A DNA stretch of 32,420 bases from Gammaproteobacteria bacterium (GTDB lineage: Bacteria; Pseudomonadota; Gammaproteobacteria; Steroidobacterales; XN24): the NCBI GenBank assembly GCA_029287575.1, contig JARFQW010000137.1, positions 1-32,420 of the forward strand, written 5' to 3'. Shown here piece by piece: positions 23,113 to 31,465 of the stretch. A program made the position numbers and the translations under genes. Within the stretch, counting starts at the first letter, position 1. Each line of letters begins with the position of its first letter. The notes beneath the pieces are model-generated. The model had not been told where the DNA came from, did not search any database, and was given only the letters and a program-made list of their open reading frames with translations.

Positions 23113-23153
23113 GAAAAGCCCCTTTGATTTTGGCGTTCGGCTGTTGCCCGTCA

Positions 23154-23183
23154 GGTATAGTCAGCGTCTCGCGCCGATGCCAA
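23154..23183 (-). promoter_or_regulatory. Probable sigma-70 promoter of the DUF4412-like gene
   Basis: On the minus strand TTGGCA (complement of 23178-23183) and TATACC (complement of 23154-23159) are separated by 18 bp. They match the -35 box at five of six positions and the -10 box at four of six. The -10 box lies about 42 nt before the ATG at 23112. Confidence 0.45.
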
Positions 23184-23218
23184 TCCAGGCATTGCAATCA
23201 GTCACTTAGGGGCGCATT

Positions 23219-24109
23219 TTGGCGGAAGCAGGTAACCCCATCGTGGTCCGGACACCATCGGCCCGGCGGGCCCGGGAGCTGGGCCTTGTCCTTGCGGCGG
23301 CCGGCATTCGGGCTTTGCAGTCGGACCTGGACGGCGAATACGTGTTGTCCGTGCCCCAGGCCGATCTGGAACGGGCCAGATCGGAAATCTCTGCCTACCT
23401 GAGCGAGGCAGCCAACGTCCCCGCTCCGCCGCCACCACCGCCGCCGGTTGTCGGCAAGGCAGTCCCCGGGGCGCTTGCCTATGCGCTGGTTCTCCTCGTT
23501 GCCTGGCGCCTGCAAAGCGGTTTTGCCGGTGGCGTTGACTGGACTCGCCTGGGGCGGGTCGATGGCGCCGCGATGTTCCAGGGAGAATGGTGGCGTGCCC
23601 TGACCGCGCTGACATTGCACGCGGATTTCGGCCATCTCACCGCGAACCTCGTGTTCGGCACCGTGTTCGGAGGACTCGCGGCCCGTTACCTGGGTACCGG
23701 CTCGGCGTGGCTCGCGATTGTGATTGCCGGAGGGCTCGGCAATCTGGCGAACGCCTGGCTGCACGGCCCGGACCACCGGTCGATCGGTGCTTCGACCGCG
23801 GTGTTCGCGGCCCTGGGTCTGCTCGGCGCCTACATCGCCAGGCATCGCCACCGCGGCCCCGGCCGCTGGGCCGAACGCTGGGGCGCACTGATCGCCGCGG
23901 GCGCGATTCTCGCCTACACGGGGTCGGGGGGAGAGCGCACCGACGTGGGGGCGCATCTCACCGGCTTCGCCGCCGGGGGTTTGTTCGGGTGGGGTCTGGC
24001 CCGGACGCGACGGGCCGGGCCGGGTTCGGGTGTCTTTCAGTCCGCCTGCGGGCTGGCTGCCGCCGGGTGCCTCGCGGTGGCCTGGGGACTCGCGCTGACC
24101 CTCGGCTGA
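23219..24109 (+). CDS. Rhomboid-family intramembrane serine protease
   Basis: The 296-residue protein has six or seven TM segments. The catalytic dyad is Ser192 in SIGASTAVFAALG (GxS motif) and His246 in VGAHLTGFAAGGLFG. WWRALTALTLHADFGHLTAN is the usual L1/TM2 rhomboid segment with the HxxxxHxxxN pattern. The first 65 residues (RTPSARRARELGLVLAAAGI ... ADLERARSEISAYL) form a small soluble domain resembling DUF2007 modules. A run of prolines joins it to the membrane part. The start is TTG at 23219, preceded by AGGGG; an in-frame stop at 23207 excludes an earlier start. Substrates unknown. Confidence 0.9.
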   Translation: MAEAGNPIVVRTPSARRARELGLVLAAAGIRALQSDLDGEYVLSVPQADLERARSEISAYLSEAANVPAPPPPPPPVVGKAVPGALAYALVLLVAWRLQSGFAGGVDWTRLGRVDGAAMFQGEWWRALTALTLHADFGHLTANLVFGTVFGGLAARYLGTGSAWLAIVIAGGLGNLANAWLHGPDHRSIGASTAVFAALGLLGAYIARHRHRGPGRWAERWGALIAAGAILAYTGSGGERTDVGAHLTGFAAGGLFGWGLARTRRAGPGSGVFQSACGLAAAGCLAVAWGLALTLG

Positions 24110-24138
24110 GGCTTTCGCCGCCCGGCGCCCGACGCGTC

Positions 24139-24567
24139 TTAGTCGAGTTCGTTGAGGGCCGCCAGCAAAGAGCCGCGGAGCTCGTCGAGGGCGGCGGAGA
24201 GGGCGTCGCGGCCGGTTTCCGACTGGCCCAGAGCGTCGAAATGGCTGTCCCAGGCCGAGAAGAGCCCGTTGGCGGCGGTGCCGACATCGGCCGGCATGAC
24301 CATGGCCAGGTCCCGCAGGGTCGGGACGTAGGCCCAGCCGGCAAAGTCACCGTCGGCGCGGGACTCCCCCGGCCCGTAGTGGCTGCGGAAGACCACTTGC
24401 TCTAGTTCACCGGCCTTCAGGAGCATTTCGAACGCCGCGTGGCGGACATCGCGGTTGTCTTCCGTACGCTCGTTGCGCCACGTGTTGTAACCGAGGCTGC
24501 TGACGGCCACCACGAGGCTGATCAGCGCTACCGAGTGGCGGCGAAACTGTTCGATCAATCGGTCCAC
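24139..24567 (-). CDS. Small single-TM protein of unknown function
   Basis: The 142-residue protein has one membrane segment (about residues 11-28, HSVALISLVVAVSSLGYN) followed by TWRNERTEDNRDVRHAAFEM and a helical soluble domain ending LRGSLLAALNELD. I chose GTG at 24567, preceded by GGAGA at 7 nt, because the longer open frame to 24696 overlaps the acetyltransferase gene and has no signal. It is last of a same-strand run, 40 nt after the acetyltransferase. Family not recognised. Confidence 0.7.
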   Translation of the reverse strand: MDRLIEQFRRHSVALISLVVAVSSLGYNTWRNERTEDNRDVRHAAFEMLLKAGELEQVVFRSHYGPGESRADGDFAGWAYVPTLRDLAMVMPADVGTAANGLFSAWDSHFDALGQSETGRDALSAALDELRGSLLAALNELD

Positions 24568-24607
24568 GACAATTCTCCGGGCTGTGGCCCGGCAGTAGAC
24601 CCGGTTG

Positions 24608-25342
24608 CTATGGCCGTTGTTCCCTGGGTGCCGAACGGTCATGCATCGCGCTCTGGCGCTTGCGGGCGATTCTTCGCCCGAGCACGTCTTCGGCAAAACG
24701 CAGGGGTGTGCTGATCACCCGGGTAGCGGCCTCGCGTCCGGCCCGGATCAGTCCCCGCGCACCCCGGGCCGCCAACGTGGCCGGCGTGTCGATCAGCGCG
24801 GGCACGGTAAACTCGAATTCCGTGGCCGGCCCGTCCGACCAGAAGTCCCCCGGCTCGGCATAGCGGGCAATAAGTCTTCGCATGGGTTCGTTCGCGGCCA
24901 GCATGCGGCCGCGGGCCCGCCGCACGCCGGCCTCGGCCATTGCGGCCAGGAGCCGGTCGAGCAACAGCCGGCCCACGCCCTGCCCCTGCCATTCATCGAC
25001 GACCGTCAGACTGATCTCAGCAGTCGACGGGTCATCCGGATCGCGCACGAAGCGGGCGAGCCCGGCGCCGGCACGTTCGCGCCCGGAGGGATAGAGCTCA
25101 ATGGCGGCCAGGGGCAGATCGTTGTCGCCGTCGGCGGTCGCCAGGCGCTCGATCTCGTCGTCGGTCAGGTGGGTCTTGGCATAGCCCCAGCGGGTATAGC
25201 GGCTTTCGGGGCTCAGCTCCCCGAAGGCCTCGAGCAGCATCTCCCGATCGTCCGGCTTCCCGAGGCGGAGCCTCAGGCGACGCCCGTCCGGAAGCGGAAA
25301 CTCTTCCCGATAATTCGGGGTGAAAATACGGTCCTCGCTCAC
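24608..25342 (-). CDS. GNAT-family N-acetyltransferase
   Basis: The 244-residue protein has a GNAT domain (about 25-170): FPLPDGRRLRLRLGKPDDRE, then LSPESRYTRWGYAKTHLTDD and the acetyl-CoA loop EWQGQGVGRLLLDRLLAAM (R/Q-x-x-G-x-G/A). The opening is similar to the GNAT part of Pat-type protein lysine acetyltransferases, which have the same 'SPESxYxRF' region, but there is no CoA-ligase domain. The C-terminal 60 residues are basic and unrecognised. I prefer GTG at 25342, which has GGGAG upstream; an in-frame ATG at 25384 adds 14 residues but lacks a ribosome-binding site. It lies between a symporter and a small membrane gene on the same strand. Substrate unknown. Confidence 0.82.
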   Translation of the reverse strand: MSEDRIFTPNYREEFPLPDGRRLRLRLGKPDDREMLLEAFGELSPESRYTRWGYAKTHLTDDEIERLATADGDNDLPLAAIELYPSGRERAGAGLARFVRDPDDPSTAEISLTVVDEWQGQGVGRLLLDRLLAAMAEAGVRRARGRMLAANEPMRRLIARYAEPGDFWSDGPATEFEFTVPALIDTPATLAARGARGLIRAGREAATRVISTPLRFAEDVLGRRIARKRQSAMHDRSAPREQRP

Positions 25343-25413
25343 AAGCATCTCCCGGCAGGCGGGCTGCCGGTTATCCTGCTGCATTGCAGCATAGCACGCG
25401 GCGGCTGTGGCGG

Positions 25414-26868
25414 CTAGCGTCGGGCGGTAAGCCGGCTGACCACCAGGATCGCCAGGCTGGACAGGAGAACACCGGGGACAATCTCATAAAGGTCGAACCA
25501 GCCGCCTTCGAGACCCTTCCAGACCACGACCGTCAGCCCCCCGGTGACGATACCGGCCAGCGCGCCGGCCCGGGTCATCGACGGCCAGTAGAGAGACAGG
25601 AGAATCGCCGGCCCGAAGGACGCGCCGAATCCGGCCCAGGCATAGGCGACCAGGTCCAGCACCTTGCTGTCGGGATCCGCGGCCAGGAGCATCGCCACCC
25701 CGGCAATGGCGATCACCGACAGGCGGCCAACCCACAACAGTTCCGCCGCGCTGGCCTGCGGTCGCAGGCGCCCCTTCCAGAGGTCCTCGGCAACGGCGGA
25801 GGACGCCACCAGCAGCTGGGAATCGGCCGTGCTCATGACCGCGGCCAGAATGCCGGCCAGGCAGATGCCGGCGATGACGGGATTGAAGAGCAGGGTGGCG
25901 AGATACATGAAGACCTTCTCGGATTCCGCCCCCTGCAAGGGCTCGGGGAGCAGGGCGATACCGATCAGTCCGGTGAGCAGACCGGCGACCAGGGCGATGG
26001 TGACCCACGTCATGGCAATCCGCCTGGCCGGGGCGATTTCCGCGGCCGACCTGGCCGCCATGAAACGGGCGAGAACGTGGGGCTGGCCAAAATAGCCCAG
26101 GCCCCACCCCAGCAGCGACATGATGGCGATCGCCGTCAGCGGCTCGCCGGCCACATCCGTGAGCGGGTTGGTCAATGCCGGGTTGGCCGTCGTGAGGGAC
26201 TCTGCCAGCCCCGATGGTCCGTTTGCCTCGCCGAGCCCCAGCACCGTGACCGCCAGCAGGGCGCCGAACATCAACAGGCCCTGGACGAGATCCGTCCAGC
26301 TAACCGCCAGGAAGCCGCCCACGAACGTGTAGAGAACGACCACCGCGCCCCCCGCGGCCACCGCCCAGAAGTACGGCAGCCCGAAGACGGTCTCGAAGAG
26401 CTTGCCTCCCGCGACGAGCCCCGAGCTGGTGTAGAAGGTAAAAAACACCAGAATAATCAGCGCCGAAACCAGCCTGAGCAGGCCGCTGGAATCCGCGAAG
26501 CGGGCCTCGAGATAGTCTGGCAGGGTCAGCGCATCGGAATACCGCTCGGTTGCCTCGCGGAGCCGGGCGGCAGTCAGTTTCCAGTTCAGATAGGTGCCGC
26601 CGAGCAAACCCGTCAGCAGCCACGCGGACTCCAGCCCCGCAAGGTACGCGTAGCCTGGGAGGCCCAGCAGCAGCCAGCCGCTCATGTCCGAGGCCTGGGC
26701 CGAGAGCGCCGTGACCCAGCGGCCGAGACTGCGCCCGCCGAGGATGTAGTCCTTGAGGTCGGAGGTCCGGCGCCAGGCGGCGACGCCGATACCGATCATC
26801 ACCGCGAGATAGGCGAGAAACGTCCACGCAACAGCCGTGCCGCCGCCGGAGCCGGAAGCAAACTGCAA
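25414..26868 (-). CDS. putP: Sodium/proline symporter (SSS family, PutP type)
   Basis: The 484-residue protein has about 13 TM segments and many PutP signatures: DYILGGRSLGRWVTALSAQA with SDMSGWLLLGLPG, then ALTLPDYLEARF. Next are SGLVAGGKLFETVFG, TFVGGFLAVSWTDLVQ, LLGWGLGYFGQPHVLARFMA and ILAAVMSTADSQLLVASSAV, which holds the Na+-site Ser/Thr. It should import L-proline with Na+ as osmoprotectant or nutrient. No putA is near. The start is uncertain. TTG at 26868 gives a normal N-terminus; no ATG or GTG precedes TM1 except an ATG inside the upstream gene. An 8-codon ORF ends 2 nt before the TTG. Confidence 0.9.
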   Translation of the reverse strand: MQFASGSGGGTAVAWTFLAYLAVMIGIGVAAWRRTSDLKDYILGGRSLGRWVTALSAQASDMSGWLLLGLPGYAYLAGLESAWLLTGLLGGTYLNWKLTAARLREATERYSDALTLPDYLEARFADSSGLLRLVSALIILVFFTFYTSSGLVAGGKLFETVFGLPYFWAVAAGGAVVVLYTFVGGFLAVSWTDLVQGLLMFGALLAVTVLGLGEANGPSGLAESLTTANPALTNPLTDVAGEPLTAIAIMSLLGWGLGYFGQPHVLARFMAARSAAEIAPARRIAMTWVTIALVAGLLTGLIGIALLPEPLQGAESEKVFMYLATLLFNPVIAGICLAGILAAVMSTADSQLLVASSAVAEDLWKGRLRPQASAAELLWVGRLSVIAIAGVAMLLAADPDSKVLDLVAYAWAGFGASFGPAILLSLYWPSMTRAGALAGIVTGGLTVVVWKGLEGGWFDLYEIVPGVLLSSLAILVVSRLTARR

Positions 26869-26870
26869 GG

Positions 26871-26897
26871 TCAGCGCCTCGCCAGGCTGATCGTCAT
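26871..26897 (-). other. Eight-codon leader ORF between wax-synthase and symporter genes
   Basis: An ATG at 26897 overlaps the wax-synthase stop (ATGA). It reads MTISLARR and stops at 26871-26873, two bases before the TTG start of the symporter. GAGG within it is well placed for that TTG. It may couple translation of the two genes. A frameshift error that hides a normal ATGA-coupled symporter start is the alternative. Confidence 0.3.
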
Positions 26898-28384
26898 GCT
26901 TGCCGCCCGCTCGCCTTCGTCCGGCGCGGCGAGGCCTTGGCACGGCTCCTGGCGCGCCCCTTCTTCTTTGGGGAGGCGGTGACCGCGGCTTTCAGCTCCG
27001 CCCAGGCCGAGTCGATGCACTCCGTGAAGAACGATGGATCAGGCATGATTTCCCGGTCGGAGGTCACCGTCATCGTGAGTTCGCCGTTGTAGCTGACCAG
27101 GACGATAATCAGACCCATCCCGCTGACGATCGGCCCCAGTCCGCCCATCCAGACCAGCTCCGCCCCGTTGAGATACAGCGGCATCTGCGGTCCCGGTACG
27201 TTGGTGACCACGCAGTTGACCATGGGTGTGCGGGACAAGAGTGCCGCCTGGGTGATCAACCGGCCCGCCAGGGCCAGGGTTGCCGGCGGCGTGTACTTGT
27301 TGAGGTCGGTCAGCTCCCGGGCGCCTATCGCGTTCGTGATTTCCTTGGAACGGGAAGTGCCCCGCTGAACGGCGGCGAGCCGCTCCACGGGATCGACCAC
27401 ATCCGAGCGCAGCGCCACCCGCATCAGCGAAACCTGGTTGCCGCCGGTATGGCGTTCGCTGTCGCGGCGCACGTTGATCGGGGCGAACGCGACCAGCGAC
27501 TCGCCCGGCAGCTCATCCTTGTCCTCGAGGTAACGGCGCAGCGCGCCCCCGGCGATGGAAAGCACGACGTCGTTGACGGTTGCGCCCGGCACCGCCTTGC
27601 GCGCCTCGCTGATCTCCGCAAGGCAAAAGCGCGTTCCCTCGAATACCCGGTGCGGCGTGATCTTGCCGTTGAAGCGCGTGCGCGGGACCCGCAGACGGTC
27701 ATCGGATCCGTTGCCGGTCAGACGCTTCAGTACCGTCTGGGCTACCCCGGGGGCTGCACCGATGACGTGACGGGCCATGCGCACGGGGGTCACGATATTG
27801 TTGATGCCGGCGCGTACGAGAATGCCGGCCTGCCCGGGCCCCGGCTCGGGCCGCCAGCGCGTGCGCTTCGGCTTCGGCTGCGGTTTCGCACTCGTGTCGT
27901 GCATGCCGGCGGTGATTTCCTGCCCGGTGTGTCCGTCCACCGCGGCGTGATGCATTTTTGTAAACAGCGCGAAGCTGCTCTTGGGCAGCCACGGGATGTT
28001 GTTGAGCCCTTCGACGACGTACATTTCCCAGAGCGGCCTGTCCATGTCCAGGGGCCGGGAATGGAGACGGGCAATCAGGATGCAGAACTGTCGCCAGTCT
28101 CCGGGACGCGGCAGCGCAATGTGGCGGACATGAAACTCGATATCGAAATCGTCGTCGTCCACCCACCAGGGGTTGTCCAGGTCCAGCGGTACGCGCACGA
28201 GCTTACGCCGGAACACCGGAGACGTATCCAGACGCGACTCCACGTGAGCGAGAATTTCCTTGAAGCGGACCTTCCCGCCCGGGGCCGTGGACTGATCATA
28301 AATACACAGGCTGCCCACATGGGTCCGGCCTTTTGTGCTGTCGAGATAAACGAAACTGGCGTCCTGGCCGCTAAGCTGCTGCAT
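26894..28384 (-). CDS. Wax ester synthase / acyl-CoA:diacylglycerol acyltransferase (WS/DGAT)
   Basis: The 496-residue protein has the N-terminal MQQLSGQDASFVYLDS ('LSxxDxxFLxxE/D') start and the catalytic motif MHHAAVDGHTG (HHxxxDG, His145/His146). Also present are PLWEMYVVEGL, ATVNDVVLSIAGGALRRYL and NCVVTNVPGPQMPLYLNGA. These are the hallmark blocks of bacterial WS/DGAT proteins, which make wax esters or triacylglycerol at the inner membrane. A Lys/Arg/Ser-rich tail ends the protein. ATG at 28384 has GAGG at 6 nt; a TTG two codons upstream is less likely. Likely first gene of a run with the symporter, acetyltransferase and small TM genes. It is consistent with alkB in a bacterium that stores hydrocarbon-derived carbon. 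Confidence 0.94.
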   Translation of the reverse strand: MQQLSGQDASFVYLDSTKGRTHVGSLCIYDQSTAPGGKVRFKEILAHVESRLDTSPVFRRKLVRVPLDLDNPWWVDDDDFDIEFHVRHIALPRPGDWRQFCILIARLHSRPLDMDRPLWEMYVVEGLNNIPWLPKSSFALFTKMHHAAVDGHTGQEITAGMHDTSAKPQPKPKRTRWRPEPGPGQAGILVRAGINNIVTPVRMARHVIGAAPGVAQTVLKRLTGNGSDDRLRVPRTRFNGKITPHRVFEGTRFCLAEISEARKAVPGATVNDVVLSIAGGALRRYLEDKDELPGESLVAFAPINVRRDSERHTGGNQVSLMRVALRSDVVDPVERLAAVQRGTSRSKEITNAIGARELTDLNKYTPPATLALAGRLITQAALLSRTPMVNCVVTNVPGPQMPLYLNGAELVWMGGLGPIVSGMGLIIVLVSYNGELTMTVTSDREIMPDPSFFTECIDSAWAELKAAVTASPKKKGRARSRAKASPRRTKASGRQA

Positions 28385-28410
28385 GATCAACCTCGTAAGA
28401 TGACGTCCGC

Positions 28411-28440
28411 ATTATAGGCTCAGGCCAGGTCCCGGCCTGA
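28411..28440 (-). promoter_or_regulatory. WS/DGAT promoter with overlapping inverted repeat
   Basis: On the minus strand TATAAT (complement of 28411-28416) is a perfect -10 box 27 nt before the ATG. Just upstream, TCAGGCC (28420-28426) and GGCCTGA (28434-28440) form a perfect 7-bp inverted repeat with a 7-nt spacer. This covers the -35 to -10 spacer, and no good -35 is present. It looks like an operator for a repressor or activator. It also lies 89 bp before the divergent peptidase gene. Confidence 0.55.
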
Positions 28441-28528
28441 CGCCGCCCGTGGCGACGACCCGGCAACCAGCGAAAGCCCGGCCGGTCGGCCCGGACCGAT
28501 CTGCCTCAGTGACCCGTTGGAGCTGCCC

Positions 28529-30319
28529 ATGCCCGTGTATGCCGTACTGCTTCTGATCGTCGCCATCAGTGTCCTGCCCGGTGCGGCTTCGGCTGGGACC
28601 CCGGCGGCTCCGGGCTGGAGCGACGCCGACAGCCGGGCCGTTCTCGACCAGACTCTCGAACTGACCCTCGCGCCCGACCTGTCCCACCTCGATACGGACG
28701 AGGCGGCCGCTGTTGCTTTGTTGCTGGAAGCCGGTGGACTTGTGCAGGACATCTACGAGGACCAGAAGCACCCGGAAGCGCTGACCGCACGGGACCGCCT
28801 GCGGCAGGCCCATCAGGCGGCCCCGTCTCCGGAAACCGGTCGGCTGCTTCAGCTGTACCGGCTTGCCAAGGGACCCGTGGTGACAACGCCGGACAATCGC
28901 CGGGCAGCCTTTTTGCCGGTCGCTCCCGAGGTGCCGGGCCGCAATGTCTACCCCCCGGGCCTGTCCCGAGAAGCCTTTGAACAAGCCGCCGCGGTGACGC
29001 CCGGGCTGCGTTTTGCCCGTGGCAGCGTGCGCCGCGCGGGCAGCGCCGCACACACGGCCGACCGGCGTTTCCTGGCTGCCCGCCCCGGCCTGGAACTGCT
29101 GCATCCGGGCTTGGGGAAAAGCCTGGCCGAGGCCCAAGAGGGCGCACTGTATCTGGCGCCGTACTCCCTGGTCTACGCGGATCGCGTTGCGCGTATCGCC
29201 GCTCTCGTGGGAGCCGCGGCCGCCCGTCTGGCCGCGTCCGATCCGGACCTGGCGGCGTACCTTCGGCTGCGGGCCCTGGATCTGCAGAGTGAAAACTACG
29301 AGGCGGGCGATGCGGCCTGGGTGTTGGGGCGGTTCGGCCATTTGAACGTCCAGCTCGGCAGCTACGAAACCTATGATGATGCGCTGGCCGGCATCAAGGC
29401 CTTCTACGGCATGAGCGTATTGGTCCGCGACGAGAAACGGACCCGCGACCTGGCCGCCGACCTGGGTGGCTTGCAGGCCCTGGAGGACGCGCTGCCATAC
29501 CAGCACAAAAAGCGCGTCAGGGAGGGCATCCCCGTGGGCGTATACCACGTGGTCGCCGATTTCGGCCAGGCGCGTGGCGCCAACACGGCCAGCATTCTGC
29601 CCAACGATGCGGATCACGCCCGCAAATACGGGCGCACCATTCTGCTTCGCTACAACATCATGACCCACCCGGCGCTGTTCGACCGCGCCCGAGGCGCCTT
29701 CGCGGCCGCCGTCGATCCCGAGTTTCACGGCGACCTGACCGCGGAGTCGCGATTCCGCCGCACCCTCTGGCACGAAGTCGGCCATTACCTGGGCGTGGAC
29801 CGGACCGCCGATGGCCGGCGTCTCGGGGAAGCCCTCGGCGAATACGCCGATCTTCTCGAGGAGATGAAGTCCGACCTGGTATCCAGCTTTTCCGCGCAGC
29901 AGTTTGCGGCCGCCGGCCGCTATGACGAGGCGGATGTGCGCGGCATCTACGCTGCCGGTGTGCTGAGGGTTCTGCAGGATGTGCAGCCCCGAAGAGACCA
30001 GCCCTACCAGACCATGCAGCTCATGCAGTGGAACTGGCTGCTGGACCGGGGCGCGCTTGTGTGGGATAGGGCCAGCGGGCGGCTGGCGATCGACTACGAC
30101 GCGTATCCCGAAGCCGTCGCCCGCATGCTCGCCGAGGTGCTGGCCATTCAGCGGCACGGAGATCCCCGACGCGCCGAGGCCTTCGTGGATCAGTGGTCCG
30201 GCTGGGCCCCGGATCTCCATGGCCGCGTGGCGGCATCGATTCGGGCGGCCTCCAGGACCCGATACACGCTGGTGCGCTACCAGGCGCTCGCAGAAAACCG
30301 CGCGGACGGGTCGCGATGA
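28529..30319 (+). CDS. Exported DPP-III-like zinc metallopeptidase
   Basis: The 596-residue protein has a signal peptide (about 1-22, VAISVLPGAASA). It has the zinc motif WHEVGHYLG (415-419, HEXXH) and a downstream EEMKSDLV (444-451) giving the third ligand. Further features are LGSYETYDDALAGIKAFYGM (276-295) and GANTASILPND (350-360), typical of the DPP-III / Nudix-linked peptidase group. That group uses HELSH-like HEXXH motifs, whereas classical M49 DPP-III has HEXXXH. The ATG at 28529 is preceded by GGAG. The signal peptide puts it in the periplasm or outside. Coupled by ATGA to the next gene. Substrate unknown. Confidence 0.8.
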   Translation: MPVYAVLLLIVAISVLPGAASAGTPAAPGWSDADSRAVLDQTLELTLAPDLSHLDTDEAAAVALLLEAGGLVQDIYEDQKHPEALTARDRLRQAHQAAPSPETGRLLQLYRLAKGPVVTTPDNRRAAFLPVAPEVPGRNVYPPGLSREAFEQAAAVTPGLRFARGSVRRAGSAAHTADRRFLAARPGLELLHPGLGKSLAEAQEGALYLAPYSLVYADRVARIAALVGAAAARLAASDPDLAAYLRLRALDLQSENYEAGDAAWVLGRFGHLNVQLGSYETYDDALAGIKAFYGMSVLVRDEKRTRDLAADLGGLQALEDALPYQHKKRVREGIPVGVYHVVADFGQARGANTASILPNDADHARKYGRTILLRYNIMTHPALFDRARGAFAAAVDPEFHGDLTAESRFRRTLWHEVGHYLGVDRTADGRRLGEALGEYADLLEEMKSDLVSSFSAQQFAAAGRYDEADVRGIYAAGVLRVLQDVQPRRDQPYQTMQLMQWNWLLDRGALVWDRASGRLAIDYDAYPEAVARMLAEVLAIQRHGDPRRAEAFVDQWSGWAPDLHGRVAASIRAASRTRYTLVRYQALAENRADGSR

Positions 30320-31395
30320 CCCGCTCCCTGCGCGTTCTTGCCGGCGCCAATGCCTATCGGACGCTGCGGGCCGAGGGCCTGCGCTCCGATCTCTTTCGCC
30401 TGCTGGTCGGTGCGTCCGGCGGGCCGAAGTGGCTGGTGTTGAGTGGCCTCGACCGTGCGCTGGCGACCGGCTGGCTGGCCGGGTCCGGCCGCGAGGCACC
30501 CCTGTCCATGCTTGGGTCGTCGATTGGCGCCTGGCGGCTGGCCTGCCACGCCATGGCCGACCCGGTTGCGGCTCTCGACCGCTTCCTCGATGCCTACCTG
30601 GCTCAGCGATACACCAGCAAGCCGCCGCCGGCCGAGGTTTCGGCCGTGAGCGAGGGCATACTCCGACAGATGCTCGGCGCTGCCGGCGCCGATGAGATCC
30701 TGTCCCATCGTGCCTGTCGTCTTGCGGTGGTTGTCGCCCGAAGCCGCCACCTGGCCGCGTCAGAGACCGGCTGGGTCCAGGCGGCCGGGCTGGTCGGCGC
30801 AGCGCTGGCGAACTCGGTCAGCCGACGGGCCCTGTCCGGCTTCTACGAGCGCGCGCTCTTTGCCGATCCACGCGACCACGATCGTTATGCCGGCTTTCCG
30901 TCGCTTGTGCGCCGTGTCCACGCCCTGACACACGGCAATCTGCCGAGCGCGGTATTGGCCTCGGGCTCCATTCCCATGGTGCTCGCGGGTGTTCGGGACA
31001 TCCCCGGAGCGCCCGGGGGGGTGTACCGGGACGGCGGCATCACGGACTACCATTTCGATCTCTCGTTTGCCCCCCGCGGCGGGCTTACCCTCTATCCGCA
31101 TTTCTACAGCCACCTGACACCGGGCTGGTTCGACAAGTCGCTGGGCTGGCGGCGGGTATCGGCGCAGCGCCTCACCGATGCGGTAATTCTGTGTCCCTCG
31201 CGCGAGTTTGTGCAGCGGCTGCCCGGCGGCCGGATACCGGACCGCAGCGACTTTGTCGAGTTCGGCGACGCCGAGCGGGAGCGCCGCTGGCGCCGGGTGG
31301 TGGACGAGTCGATTCGCCTCGGCGATGATTTTCTGGCCCTGGTGGAACGGCCTGATCCCGGCGACTGGCTCGAGAAGATGGACGCAGGCACTTGA
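30316..31395 (+). CDS. Patatin-like phospholipase
   Basis: The 359-residue protein has an N-terminal patatin domain: LVGASGGPKWLVLSGLDRAL (oxyanion GxSGG-like), nucleophile Ser69 in LGSSIGAWR (GxSxG), and YRDGGITDYHFD (DGG at 239-241). These give the Ser-Asp dyad. It is probably a lipid acyl hydrolase in the cytoplasm or at the inner membrane, as no signal peptide is present. ATG overlaps the peptidase stop. Coupling of a peptidase and a lipase gene is unusual; substrates are not known. Confidence 0.85.
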   Translation: MTRSLRVLAGANAYRTLRAEGLRSDLFRLLVGASGGPKWLVLSGLDRALATGWLAGSGREAPLSMLGSSIGAWRLACHAMADPVAALDRFLDAYLAQRYTSKPPPAEVSAVSEGILRQMLGAAGADEILSHRACRLAVVVARSRHLAASETGWVQAAGLVGAALANSVSRRALSGFYERALFADPRDHDRYAGFPSLVRRVHALTHGNLPSAVLASGSIPMVLAGVRDIPGAPGGVYRDGGITDYHFDLSFAPRGGLTLYPHFYSHLTPGWFDKSLGWRRVSAQRLTDAVILCPSREFVQRLPGGRIPDRSDFVEFGDAERERRWRRVVDESIRLGDDFLALVERPDPGDWLEKMDAGT

Positions 31396-31465
31396 CTTGT
31401 TCCGTTTCGTGTCGAAAGCTTCGGACCATTCGGGGACAGCGGTTATTTCGGGAGTAAATTCGTCC

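Noticed and set aside
25384..28417. Plus-strand frames opposite the symporter and wax synthase
   Set aside because: They are Gln/Arg/His-rich shadows of genes with complete catalytic and transport motifs.
28412..30499. Minus-strand open frame of 695 codons
   Set aside because: It is antisense to the DPP-III-like gene, which has a signal peptide, zinc motif and ribosome-binding site. The antisense product has no recognisable domain.
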